Below are positions 23,025-30,495 of a stretch of 64,000 nucleotides of DNA, piece after piece. The position numbers and the translations under genes are program-made. The notes beneath the pieces were generated by a model that had not been told where the DNA came from, did no database searches, and saw only the letters and a program-made list of their open reading frames with translations. The stretch covers positions 62,001 through 126,000 of the forward strand of contig NZ_JACWMY010000007.1 of NCBI RefSeq assembly GCF_014773265.1, given 5' to 3'. Within the stretch, counting starts at the first letter, position 1. Every line of letters starts with the position of its first letter. The DNA comes from Mucilaginibacter pankratovii (GTDB lineage: Bacteria; Bacteroidota; Bacteroidia; Sphingobacteriales; Sphingobacteriaceae).

Positions 23025-23052
23025 CGGCACATACCTGCTATTAATCGACACA
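23025..23052. promoter_or_regulatory. Shared regulatory element, copy 1 (dioxygenase operon)
   Basis: CGGCACA, then CTGCTATT, then TCGACACA, in a 28-base block that matches 21 of 28 positions at 25096-25123. CGGCACA and CGACACA are direct repeats exactly 21 bases apart, two helical turns, as expected for a regulator that binds tandem sites on one DNA face (LytTR or AraC type, inferred). It lies about 75 bases before the dioxygenase start. Confidence 0.55.
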
Positions 23053-23126
23053 CCAAACAGATCTTCTGCCCGCCACCATACTTTCGGATCAATAAATTAT
23101 ATCACAATTAATCTGGAGGTAATATC

Positions 23127-23864
23127 ATGGAAAGAAAGAATTTCTTAAAGAGTTTATTGGTGGGCAGTGTATCGTCTTCGATATTGCTGCAGGCCTGCAA
23201 AAAGGATGCAGACGTAACTACCACATCTACAAGTACCTCTGGCACAACTACCGGTACTACAACAGGCACATCAGGCAGCGGTACTTGCAGCGTTATCCAA
23301 ACCGAAACAGATGGGCCTTATCCAACCAAAGCGCCGGCCTCATACGTGCGCAGTGATATTACCGATGGCCGCAGCGGCTATAAAATGACGGTGAGCATAG
23401 CCATTACCAATTACAACGATAACTGCAACGCGGTTGCAAACGCCCTGGTAGATATATGGCATTGCGATGCCGAAGGGAATTACTCCGAGTACGGCGGTTC
23501 GGGCTCGCAGTCAACAAATTATCAGTCGGTACATTTTTTACGCGGCAGGCAAACAACCAATTCTGCGGGTGTGGTAACCTTTACCAGTATTTTCCCGGGC
23601 TGGTATACCGGCCGCGCAACGCACATTCATGTGCATATCTACAATGCATCGGGCACATCGTTAAAAGTTACCCAAATAGCTTTCCCGGAAGGCAGCGGCA
23701 CCGCATTGGCAGCCGTTGGGGGATACAGCAAGGGCTTTTCGGGCTACACTTATAACGCAAGCGATAATGTGTTTAGCGATGGCACCAGTTTAGAAATGGC
23801 CTCCGTAACGGGCAACACAACTGATGGCTTTGCCTTAAGCATTGTAATGGCCGTACCGGCATAA
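23127..23864 (+). CDS. Lipoprotein intradiol ring-cleavage dioxygenase
   Basis: The 245-residue protein has a lipoprotein signal (SILLQAC, lipidated Cys near residue 24), a Thr/Ser/Gly linker (about residues 30-55) and an intradiol dioxygenase domain. Signs of the domain are TETDGPYP, ALVDIWHCDAEGNYSEY and the iron-ligand region FPGWYTGRATHIHVHIY with the Tyr-X-His-X-His pattern. The family opens catechol-type rings between the hydroxyls using Fe(III). An exported lipidated form suggests action on aromatic compounds at the envelope; the substrate is unknown. A clear Shine-Dalgarno sequence (TGGAGGT) lies 7 bases before the ATG, unusual in Bacteroidota. Confidence 0.88.
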   Translation: MERKNFLKSLLVGSVSSSILLQACKKDADVTTTSTSTSGTTTGTTTGTSGSGTCSVIQTETDGPYPTKAPASYVRSDITDGRSGYKMTVSIAITNYNDNCNAVANALVDIWHCDAEGNYSEYGGSGSQSTNYQSVHFLRGRQTTNSAGVVTFTSIFPGWYTGRATHIHVHIYNASGTSLKVTQIAFPEGSGTALAAVGGYSKGFSGYTYNASDNVFSDGTSLEMASVTGNTTDGFALSIVMAVPA

Positions 23865-23880
23865 TCATCCGTTATCTGCC

Positions 23881-24384
23881 ATGGGAAAATCAACCATCAA
23901 ACTTTGTTATCGCAAAATAATAGACAGCAGCGCAACCAAACCCTGGGATAAGTTTGTGCTGGAGGATAGCTATGCCGAGTTTAGGCTGCAGGTGCAAAAC
24001 TTTGCGCAGGTAAAGCAATACCCATCCTTCGCCGAACTGGTACACGAGGTGCCCGAAGCTAAAAAGATAAACCAGATGGTTGGCCCCGCCATAACCGGCT
24101 ACATACAACAGCTGAACGAAGTAGTACCCGATATATTGAATAACCTTGGCAGAAGGTTTATCAAATTCAAAACCTACCACTTCGAGATCATCAACTCGCA
24201 TTTTGATCAACGGGAGAAACACCAGGTTGCTGTCAGCTTTTTTTCGGAACCGATGATATGGTATGGCACCATTGATAATTACCTGCTGCTGGCGCCGTTT
24301 GGGCAGGAAACAGGCGAAGTTTTAACCCATATGATGCAATTGCAGCCATATTTGAGTATTTACAGCATTACCGAAATGGCATGA
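23881..24384 (+). CDS. Hypothetical cytoplasmic protein in the dioxygenase operon
   Basis: A 167-residue soluble protein without signal peptide or recognised motif. It has an amphipathic middle (MVGPAITGYIQQLNEVVPDI) and a beta-rich end (HQVAVSFFSEPMIWYGTIDNY). It starts 16 bases after the dioxygenase stop and overlaps the pirin-like gene by 4 bases (ATGA), so it is part of this operon. No function can be assigned. Confidence 0.65.
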   Translation: MGKSTIKLCYRKIIDSSATKPWDKFVLEDSYAEFRLQVQNFAQVKQYPSFAELVHEVPEAKKINQMVGPAITGYIQQLNEVVPDILNNLGRRFIKFKTYHFEIINSHFDQREKHQVAVSFFSEPMIWYGTIDNYLLLAPFGQETGEVLTHMMQLQPYLSIYSITEMA

Positions 24385-25073
24385 GCATAGCATTATCGCC
24401 CGGCAAGATATTTCTGGCAGATCAGCGTGGGCTCGCCGAAGATGCCACGCAGCAATGCTATTCCACCTTTAATTTCGGTGATTTTAATAACGGTGATAAA
24501 GAGCCTTTTGGCAACTTATACACGTTGAATGATGAGGTGTTATCGGCAGGTTCGGTAAGTAAACAACAGGCGCTGCATAATAATTACCTGCTGCTGATGC
24601 CTATAACCGGCTCCGTCACCTATACCGATAACTCCCGCTGGCTGGAGCTGGAACCGGGCGAGGCAGTGATGGTACCGCTGATAGCAGGCAGCGAGTTTAA
24701 GATCTCCAATCCGTACCCTGCCAACTGGATAAATTATCTGCGTATAGAGATCAGGTGTGATGGATTGTTTGCCGGTACAGCCGCACGTTTTACTTTCGAT
24801 TTGGAGGAACGGCCCAACCAGCTCGTCCCGGTAATAGATAGCCCGGCTTTGCCCTTTAAGGCGCATATTGGCAGGTTCGCCGGGAGGGAGGAAGCGGTAT
24901 ACCAACTTGCCGAAGCATCGGGTAAAATCTTCTCATTTGTAATAGCGGGCGCTTTTGAACTACAAAACCGCCTTTTACACCAGCACGATGGACTGGCCCT
25001 TTGGGATGCCGGCACCATTGAAGCCGAAGCGCTGAGCAATAACGCCATATTGCTGCTGCTCGAATTAAAATAG
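24381..25073 (+). CDS. Pirin-like bicupin protein
   Basis: A 230-residue protein with the start of the pirin/YhhW-like family: ADQRGLAEDATQQCYSTFNF, then KEPFGNLYTLNDEVLSAG, an elevated-beta cupin fold, and a second, weaker cupin half (LLHQHDGLALWDAG). Bacterial pirin relatives bind a metal and some have quercetin dioxygenase activity. The classical His ligands of the first cupin are not clearly present here. It is translated together with the preceding gene through a 4-base overlap. Cytoplasmic. Confidence 0.72.
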   Translation: MSIALSPGKIFLADQRGLAEDATQQCYSTFNFGDFNNGDKEPFGNLYTLNDEVLSAGSVSKQQALHNNYLLLMPITGSVTYTDNSRWLELEPGEAVMVPLIAGSEFKISNPYPANWINYLRIEIRCDGLFAGTAARFTFDLEERPNQLVPVIDSPALPFKAHIGRFAGREEAVYQLAEASGKIFSFVIAGAFELQNRLLHQHDGLALWDAGTIEAEALSNNAILLLLELK

Positions 25074-25095
25074 ACAAGACCCCCAATTTCTTTAC

Positions 25096-25123
25096 CGACA
25101 CAATACTGCTATTGGTCGATACA
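25096..25123. promoter_or_regulatory. Shared regulatory element, copy 2 (DUF3500 operon)
   Basis: CGACACA, then CTGCTATT, then TCGATACA; 21 of 28 positions match copy 1 at 23025-23052 with no gap. The direct repeats CGACACA and CGATACA are again 21 bases apart. It lies about 78 bases before the DUF3500 start, the same distance as in copy 1. An adjoining AAGTGT-N12-ACACTT inverted repeat (25122-25146) may be a second site. Confidence 0.55.
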
Positions 25124-25200
25124 AGTGTCACAAACCTGTTACACTTATGGATATTCGACCCATTGTTCTGAAATAAACTATTGACTTAAATATTAAACAC

Positions 25201-26343
25201 ATGAAAAAACGCATCATTTTACTCGCTGTGATATTGTCGGCGGCATCATCCTGCTCAAAGGATAGCGCTACAACCGGCACCACTACCGATGGTACAACTA
25301 CTACCACCACCACAACAACTACTACATCCGGCTCCACTACAGGTACAGACGCAGCAACAACAACCTGCACCGGTACTACAGTAGAACAGATTGTTTGCGC
25401 GGCTACCAGCTTTATCAGCAGCTTAAGCACCACCCAGCAGGCAACAACTGTACTTACTTATAACAAAACCGACGCCGTAAAGTGGTCTAACCTGCCATGC
25501 GGATCGTCCTGCAGGGTGGGGATCCAGTTGAGTACGCTAAGTACAACGCAATTAGCAAATGCCAAAGCTGTTGTAAAAGCCGCCATGGGTACCGTTAGCG
25601 GCACCGGGTACGACCAGGCGATGCAGATCTTATTAGCCGACGACGTGTTAGGCACGCAGCGCAGCGGTTATTCATCGGGCACTTATTTTATCTCATTTTT
25701 AGGTACGCCAACTACAACCGGTACCTGGCAGCTGCAATTTGGCGGCCATCACCTGGCGGTAAACATTACGGTAAGTGCCGGCGTTATCACCGGTGCATCG
25801 CCATTTTTTATAGGCGTTGAACCAAAAACATGGACCAGCGGCACAACTACTTACGCGCCTTTAGCCGCCAACCAATCAACCATGGCGGCTATGCTGGCAT
25901 CATTAACAAGCAGCCAGTTGGCCAGTGCTAAATTATCAAGCACCTTTAGCGATGTGGTTTTAGGGCCGGGCTCGGATGGGAAGTTCCCTGCCACTAAAGT
26001 GGGTGTAGCCGCAAGTACTTTTACATCGGCACAAAAAGCATTGGTATTGGCCGCCATAAAACAATGGGGAAGCAATGTTGATGATGCAACCGCTACCAGC
26101 TTATTAGCCACTTACAGCAGCGAAATGGATAATACATACATCGCCTACTCGGGCAGTTCGGGTGGTACAAGTGGCAGCGCGGGTACCTTCCTGATATCCA
26201 ATGCCGACTACGTAAGGATAGACGGGCCAAGCATTTGGATAGAGTTTGTTTGCCAAAGCGGTGTTGTATATACCAGCCAAATTCATTATCATAGCATTTA
26301 CAGAGACCATGTACGCGATTACGGGAATAACTTTACTTTCTAA
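25201..26343 (+). CDS. DUF3500 lipoprotein
   Basis: The 380-residue protein has a lipoprotein signal (LSAASSC, lipidated Cys near residue 19), a Thr-rich linker with ten consecutive Thr codons, and a DUF3500 domain over the rest: WSNLPCGSSCRVGIQLSTLS, YFISFLGTP, GTWQLQFGGHHLAVNIT, FIGVEPKTW and the C-terminal YVRIDGPSIWIEF with HYHSIYRDHVRDYG. The conserved GGHHL and HYH-type histidines suggest metal binding, but no activity is known. It is the first gene of a unit with the HupE/UreJ and TonB receptor genes and shares its upstream element with the dioxygenase operon. Confidence 0.85.
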   Translation: MKKRIILLAVILSAASSCSKDSATTGTTTDGTTTTTTTTTTTSGSTTGTDAATTTCTGTTVEQIVCAATSFISSLSTTQQATTVLTYNKTDAVKWSNLPCGSSCRVGIQLSTLSTTQLANAKAVVKAAMGTVSGTGYDQAMQILLADDVLGTQRSGYSSGTYFISFLGTPTTTGTWQLQFGGHHLAVNITVSAGVITGASPFFIGVEPKTWTSGTTTYAPLAANQSTMAAMLASLTSSQLASAKLSSTFSDVVLGPGSDGKFPATKVGVAASTFTSAQKALVLAAIKQWGSNVDDATATSLLATYSSEMDNTYIAYSGSSGGTSGSAGTFLISNADYVRIDGPSIWIEFVCQSGVVYTSQIHYHSIYRDHVRDYGNNFTF

Positions 26344-26350
26344 CGATCAA

Positions 26351-27676
26351 ATGCATATCCAGACCAGCAAAAACAGCCGCACCGTGTACCACGGTCGGCT
26401 GTTTATACTAACCCTTTCCCTTATGGTTATTGGTTTACTAAAAGCGGTTGCGCACCCTATGCCCAATTCGGTAGTGCTGCTTGATATTAAGCCCCAAATG
26501 GTAACCGCAGAACTCCAGCTCCCCTTAAATGAACTGGAACTGGCATTCGGGCATGATGTAAATCGCAACTCTGATAAATTAGTTGAGCGCTTAGGTACGC
26601 AGCTGAAAGCCTATATTTTGCAGCATGTGCATCCTGTTGGTTCCGACGGAAGGAACTGGGCCGTTAGCCTGCAGGATATGCTGGTGCAGCCCGTTCAGCA
26701 AAGCGAAAGCGGGCCCTACAAAGAACTTACCGTACACCTGGTACTCATCCCAACCGATGGGAACAGTACCCGCAATTTTACGTTGAATTACGATGTGATC
26801 ATTCACCAGGTGGTGTCGCATTTCGCACTGGTATCAGTTAGGCAGGATTGGGATAACGGGCTTAGTCAAAACCATCCTTACCAGGTTGGTGTGGTTAGGA
26901 TGGATGTGCCCACCAATAAAATACTGCCCCTGCAGGTAAATATACAGCAGGGCAGCCTGTGGACGGGTTTTACCGCAATGCTGGGTTTGGGTATGCAGCA
27001 CATTAAAGAGGGTACCGATCACCTGCTTTTCCTGCTCACCCTTTTATTGCCTGCCACGTTGCTGGTAACCCGCAAACAATGGGGCCAATTTGGTGGGGTA
27101 GGGTACAGCCTGGTGCGCATATTTAAAATAGTCACTGCTTTCACTGCGGGGCATTCTGTTACGTTACTAATAGGTGCTACCGGCCTTTTTAGTTTCCCCG
27201 GCAGGCCAATAGAAATTTTAATAGCGCTGAGTATTTTAATATCGGCCATACACGCGTACAAACCCATTTTCCCGGGCAAGGAGATGTATATAGCCGCAGG
27301 CTTCGGGCTCGTCCACGGCATGGCCTTTGCCGAAACGCTGGTAAATTTAAACCTCGATGCCGGCCGTATGGCGCTGAGCATATTGGGCTTCAATTTAGGT
27401 ATCGAGCTGATGCAGCTTTTTATCATCGCTATCATAATCCCCTGGTTGATCATCCTCAGCTATAACAATCTTTATAAAGGGTTAAGAGTTGGTGGCGCAA
27501 TAACCGCAGGCACAGCTTCGGTAGGCTGGATGGTTGAGCGGATAACAGATAAACCAAACATTGTTGGCTCAGCAGTAATGGCCGCGGCGGGGTATGCGCA
27601 ATGGCTGGTACTTATTTTGGCAATTGCGGCGGTATTTAGTTTCTTTGCGCCTCGCAGGCAAAACGCGCTGGGCTGA
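26351..27676 (+). CDS. HupE/UreJ-type membrane protein with large exported domain
   Basis: The 441-residue protein has an N-terminal helix, an extracytoplasmic domain of about 200 residues, and a C-terminal membrane domain with six to seven helices and His motifs of the HupE/UreJ_2 family (MQHIKEGTDHLLFLLTLLLP, FTAGHSVTLLIG, GFGLVHGMAFAETL). Relatives are linked to nickel or cobalt uptake. ATG 26351 follows the DUF3500 stop by 7 bases; the frame is open further upstream but overlaps that gene. The TonB receptor begins 4 bases after its stop. Metal transport is the most likely role; the metal is unknown. Confidence 0.82.
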   Translation: MHIQTSKNSRTVYHGRLFILTLSLMVIGLLKAVAHPMPNSVVLLDIKPQMVTAELQLPLNELELAFGHDVNRNSDKLVERLGTQLKAYILQHVHPVGSDGRNWAVSLQDMLVQPVQQSESGPYKELTVHLVLIPTDGNSTRNFTLNYDVIIHQVVSHFALVSVRQDWDNGLSQNHPYQVGVVRMDVPTNKILPLQVNIQQGSLWTGFTAMLGLGMQHIKEGTDHLLFLLTLLLPATLLVTRKQWGQFGGVGYSLVRIFKIVTAFTAGHSVTLLIGATGLFSFPGRPIEILIALSILISAIHAYKPIFPGKEMYIAAGFGLVHGMAFAETLVNLNLDAGRMALSILGFNLGIELMQLFIIAIIIPWLIILSYNNLYKGLRVGGAITAGTASVGWMVERITDKPNIVGSAVMAAAGYAQWLVLILAIAAVFSFFAPRRQNALG

Positions 27677-27680
27677 TCAG

Positions 27681-29894
27681 ATGAAATACCTTTACCTCGT
27701 ATTCCTGGGTTTATTGATATTGCAAAAAGCCTCGGCACAAAACCTAAGCGGTAAAATTACCGGCGAACGCGCATTGCCTTTACAAGGTGTTTACCTGTTT
27801 AACCTGCGCACCGGCAACCATGCACATACCGATGAATCGGGCTTGTATCTGCTGAAGAATAATAAGCCGGGCGATTCTATCAAGGTATCGCATGTGGGGT
27901 ATCAAGCCATTATTATCGCCTATAAGCAATCAACGCTCAATATGCAGTTGGCCACTTCTTTATTCCAGCTTAACGAGGTTATCGTATCCGAAGGCATTAA
28001 CCATTTATCATCGGTTTCGGCGGTTGATGTGCAAACAAACCCGGTAAATTCCTCGCAGGAACTGTTGCGCAGGGTGCCTGGCTTGTTCATTGGGCAGCAC
28101 GCTGGCGGCGGCAAGGCCGAGCAGTTGTTCCTCCGTGGGTTCGACCTCGACCATGGCACTGATATTAATATTACCGTTGACGATATGCCGGTGAATATGG
28201 TGAGCCACGGGCACGGCCAGGGCTATGCCGATCTGCACTTTGTGATACCCGAAACCGTTGGCCAGGTAGATTTTGATAAAGGCCCTTACCATGCAGCAAA
28301 AGGCAACCTCGCAACCGCGGGTTATGTGGCTTTCAGCACTAAAGACAGGCTGGATAACAGCTCGGTAACTTTTGAGACGGGTAAATTCAATACCTATAAA
28401 ACACTGGGTTTGTTCAACCTGCTCAACACCAAAAAACAGGCAGCCTATGTGGCGGTAGATTACCTGCGTACCGATAACTATTTTGAAGCCCCGCAGGATT
28501 TTACCCGCTTAAACCTGTTTGGCAAATACACCCTCAACTTTGCCAATGCAGATAAACTGACCGTATCTGCCTCGTATTTTAACAGTAAATGGGATGCGTC
28601 CGGCCAGATCCCGCAGCGCGCGGTCGACGAAGGGCTCATCACCCGCTTTGGTGCTATTGATAGCAAGGAGGGGGGCGAAACAAGCCGCAGTAACGTAAAT
28701 CTGCATTACAATAAATACTTCAACTCATCCACCTGGCTAAAAAGCTCTGCTTTTTACAGCCGGTATAATTTTGAGCTGTACTCCAACTTCACCTTCTTTT
28801 TAAACGATCCGGTGAACGGCGATCAGATAAGGCAGAAGGAAAATCGCAATATTGCCGGTTTCGAATCGGTTTTAAATAAAGTTTATAGGCTTGCCAATAC
28901 CGATATTACCATACAAGCCGGCACGGGCCTAAGGTATGATGATGTGAATAATATTGAGTTATCACACACCGCCAACCGCAGCACAACGCTACAAAACATG
29001 ATGCTGGGCGATGTGAACGAAACCAACACCTATGGTTTTTTAAATACCGAAATTGAGATGGGTAAGCTGATGATAAACCCCGCCCTGCGGTTTGATCACC
29101 TGAACTTTAAATATGCCGACCACTTGTTGGCGGGGAGCCCGGCAGCTTCAGACGGGAAAGCTATTCTGAGCCCGAAACTTAACTTCTTATACAACCAAAG
29201 TAAGGACCTGCAATTTTTTCTGAAACTTGGCAAAGGCTTTCATAGCAACGACACCCGCGTAGTTGTAGCGCAGCAAGGCTACAAAATATTACCGGCGGCC
29301 TACGGTGCCGACCTGGGCACCACCTGGAAACCCGCCCCGCGCCTGATACTGAACGCTGCCCTGTGGTACCTGTACCTGCAGCAGGAGTTTGTTTATGTTG
29401 GCGACGAAGGCGTGGTAGAACCCAGTGGCCGCACCGCCCGTAAGGGGATAGACCTTGGGCTGCGTTACCAACTTACCAACTGGCTGTTTTTAAACGGCGA
29501 TGCTACCTACACCCATGCCCGCGCTTTGGATGAAGCAAAAGGGGAGGACTACATCCCGCTGGCGCCGAGGTTTACTTTTACCGGTGGATTGAGTGTTAAG
29601 CAATTGGGCAAATTTTCGGGCAGTATCCGCTCGCGGTACCTGGCAAGCAGGCCGGCTAATGAGGATAATTCCATTACTGCCAAAAGTTATTTTATTACAG
29701 ATGCCAACGTTAATTATACCTGGAAACGATTCACTTTTGGTATCGTTACCGAAAATATCTTCAACACCGCCTGGAACGAAACGCAGTTTGCCACCACCTC
29801 GCGCCTGCAAAACGAAGCCGCCCCGGTTACCGAGATCCATTTTACACCCGGAACGCCTTTTAATATTAAGGGGCTTATTACCGTTAAGTTTTAA
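27681..29894 (+). CDS. TonB-dependent receptor with His-rich plug
   Basis: A 737-residue outer-membrane receptor: signal peptide (YLYLVFLGLLILQKASAQ), a carboxypeptidase-regulatory-like domain (about residues 20-105), a plug (about 115-235) and a 22-strand barrel ending in Phe. The plug carries the motif LRGFDLDHGTDINITVDD followed by VSHGHGQGYADLHF, with five His in a short stretch, which could bind a metal. The start used (27681) is the Met just before the signal peptide. It is in one operon with HupE/UreJ and DUF3500 genes, which supports metal or metal-chelate import. No FecR or sigma gene is adjacent. Confidence 0.88.
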   Translation: MKYLYLVFLGLLILQKASAQNLSGKITGERALPLQGVYLFNLRTGNHAHTDESGLYLLKNNKPGDSIKVSHVGYQAIIIAYKQSTLNMQLATSLFQLNEVIVSEGINHLSSVSAVDVQTNPVNSSQELLRRVPGLFIGQHAGGGKAEQLFLRGFDLDHGTDINITVDDMPVNMVSHGHGQGYADLHFVIPETVGQVDFDKGPYHAAKGNLATAGYVAFSTKDRLDNSSVTFETGKFNTYKTLGLFNLLNTKKQAAYVAVDYLRTDNYFEAPQDFTRLNLFGKYTLNFANADKLTVSASYFNSKWDASGQIPQRAVDEGLITRFGAIDSKEGGETSRSNVNLHYNKYFNSSTWLKSSAFYSRYNFELYSNFTFFLNDPVNGDQIRQKENRNIAGFESVLNKVYRLANTDITIQAGTGLRYDDVNNIELSHTANRSTTLQNMMLGDVNETNTYGFLNTEIEMGKLMINPALRFDHLNFKYADHLLAGSPAASDGKAILSPKLNFLYNQSKDLQFFLKLGKGFHSNDTRVVVAQQGYKILPAAYGADLGTTWKPAPRLILNAALWYLYLQQEFVYVGDEGVVEPSGRTARKGIDLGLRYQLTNWLFLNGDATYTHARALDEAKGEDYIPLAPRFTFTGGLSVKQLGKFSGSIRSRYLASRPANEDNSITAKSYFITDANVNYTWKRFTFGIVTENIFNTAWNETQFATTSRLQNEAAPVTEIHFTPGTPFNIKGLITVKF

Positions 29895-30234
29895 AACGCT
29901 TTAACTGGAGGAGTTTGATTACCAGGCGATCAACTGGTTGGCATAAATAAAAAAATAAAACTTATTGATAAATAAATCGTATGTATGCATAGTATTTTGA
30001 ACAGCAAAACAAGGCTAACCAATTCCTGAGAAAATAAACCTGATAGCTTGTTAAAACAGTTCAATTTGAAAGTACCGTCCCGTTTTGGGAAGGGTATTGG
30101 TGGTGAAAAATTTGGTGAGAAAATAAAAAACGGCGTTTAAATTGTTTAAAGATGGTTTTTGTTTTCGGCGCAAATTTTCGGCACTCTTTTGGATGCGCAA
30201 GTACAAATGATTTGAATATTAAATAAAAACCAAC
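29895..30234. other. AT-rich intergenic region
   Basis: 340 bases after the TonB receptor. I find no coding frame of note and no strong terminator; a weak ACCAG/CTGGT stem lies at about 29920-29938. The promoter of the small gene at 30235 must lie here but has no clear consensus match. Confidence 0.4.
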
Positions 30235-30417
30235 ATGTTAATTGAATTTTTAGGGGTGGTTTTATTATTAGCATTAATAATAATTCCCTTGATGCCCCGT
30301 AAAGCTAAACCCAAACCTGTATCTGCATTAAAAGTAGACACCGATACACACGACGCAGAGTACGCCATTAACGAAAACGGCAAGCTGGAACGAATACAAT
30401 TTCACCAGCACCATTAG
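30235..30417 (+). CDS. Small single-pass membrane protein
   Basis: A 60-residue protein with one N-terminal helix (IEFLGVVLLLALIIIPLM), a basic stop-transfer stretch (PRKAKPKP) and a polar tail ending in His residues. The positive-inside pattern places the tail in the cytoplasm. No family is recognised. The codon use and clean start and stop make it likely to be real, but there is no neighbour that explains it. A strong terminator 27 bases after the stop can serve this gene and the converging receptor. Confidence 0.55.
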   Translation: MLIEFLGVVLLLALIIIPLMPRKAKPKPVSALKVDTDTHDAEYAINENGKLERIQFHQHH

Positions 30418-30443
30418 CTAATAATTAAGTAAATCGAAGAAAA

Positions 30444-30472
30444 AAAGCCGCCCCGTAAAACAGGGCGGCTTT
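30444..30472. terminator. Bidirectional terminator
   Basis: AAAGCCGCCC and GGGCGGCTTT form a perfect 10-base stem with a 9-base loop, between the convergent small gene (plus) and TonB receptor (minus). An A-run precedes the stem on the plus strand, so it is strongest for the minus-strand receptor transcript. Confidence 0.85.
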
Positions 30473-30495
30473 GTAATATATGGGCCAGGTATTAA

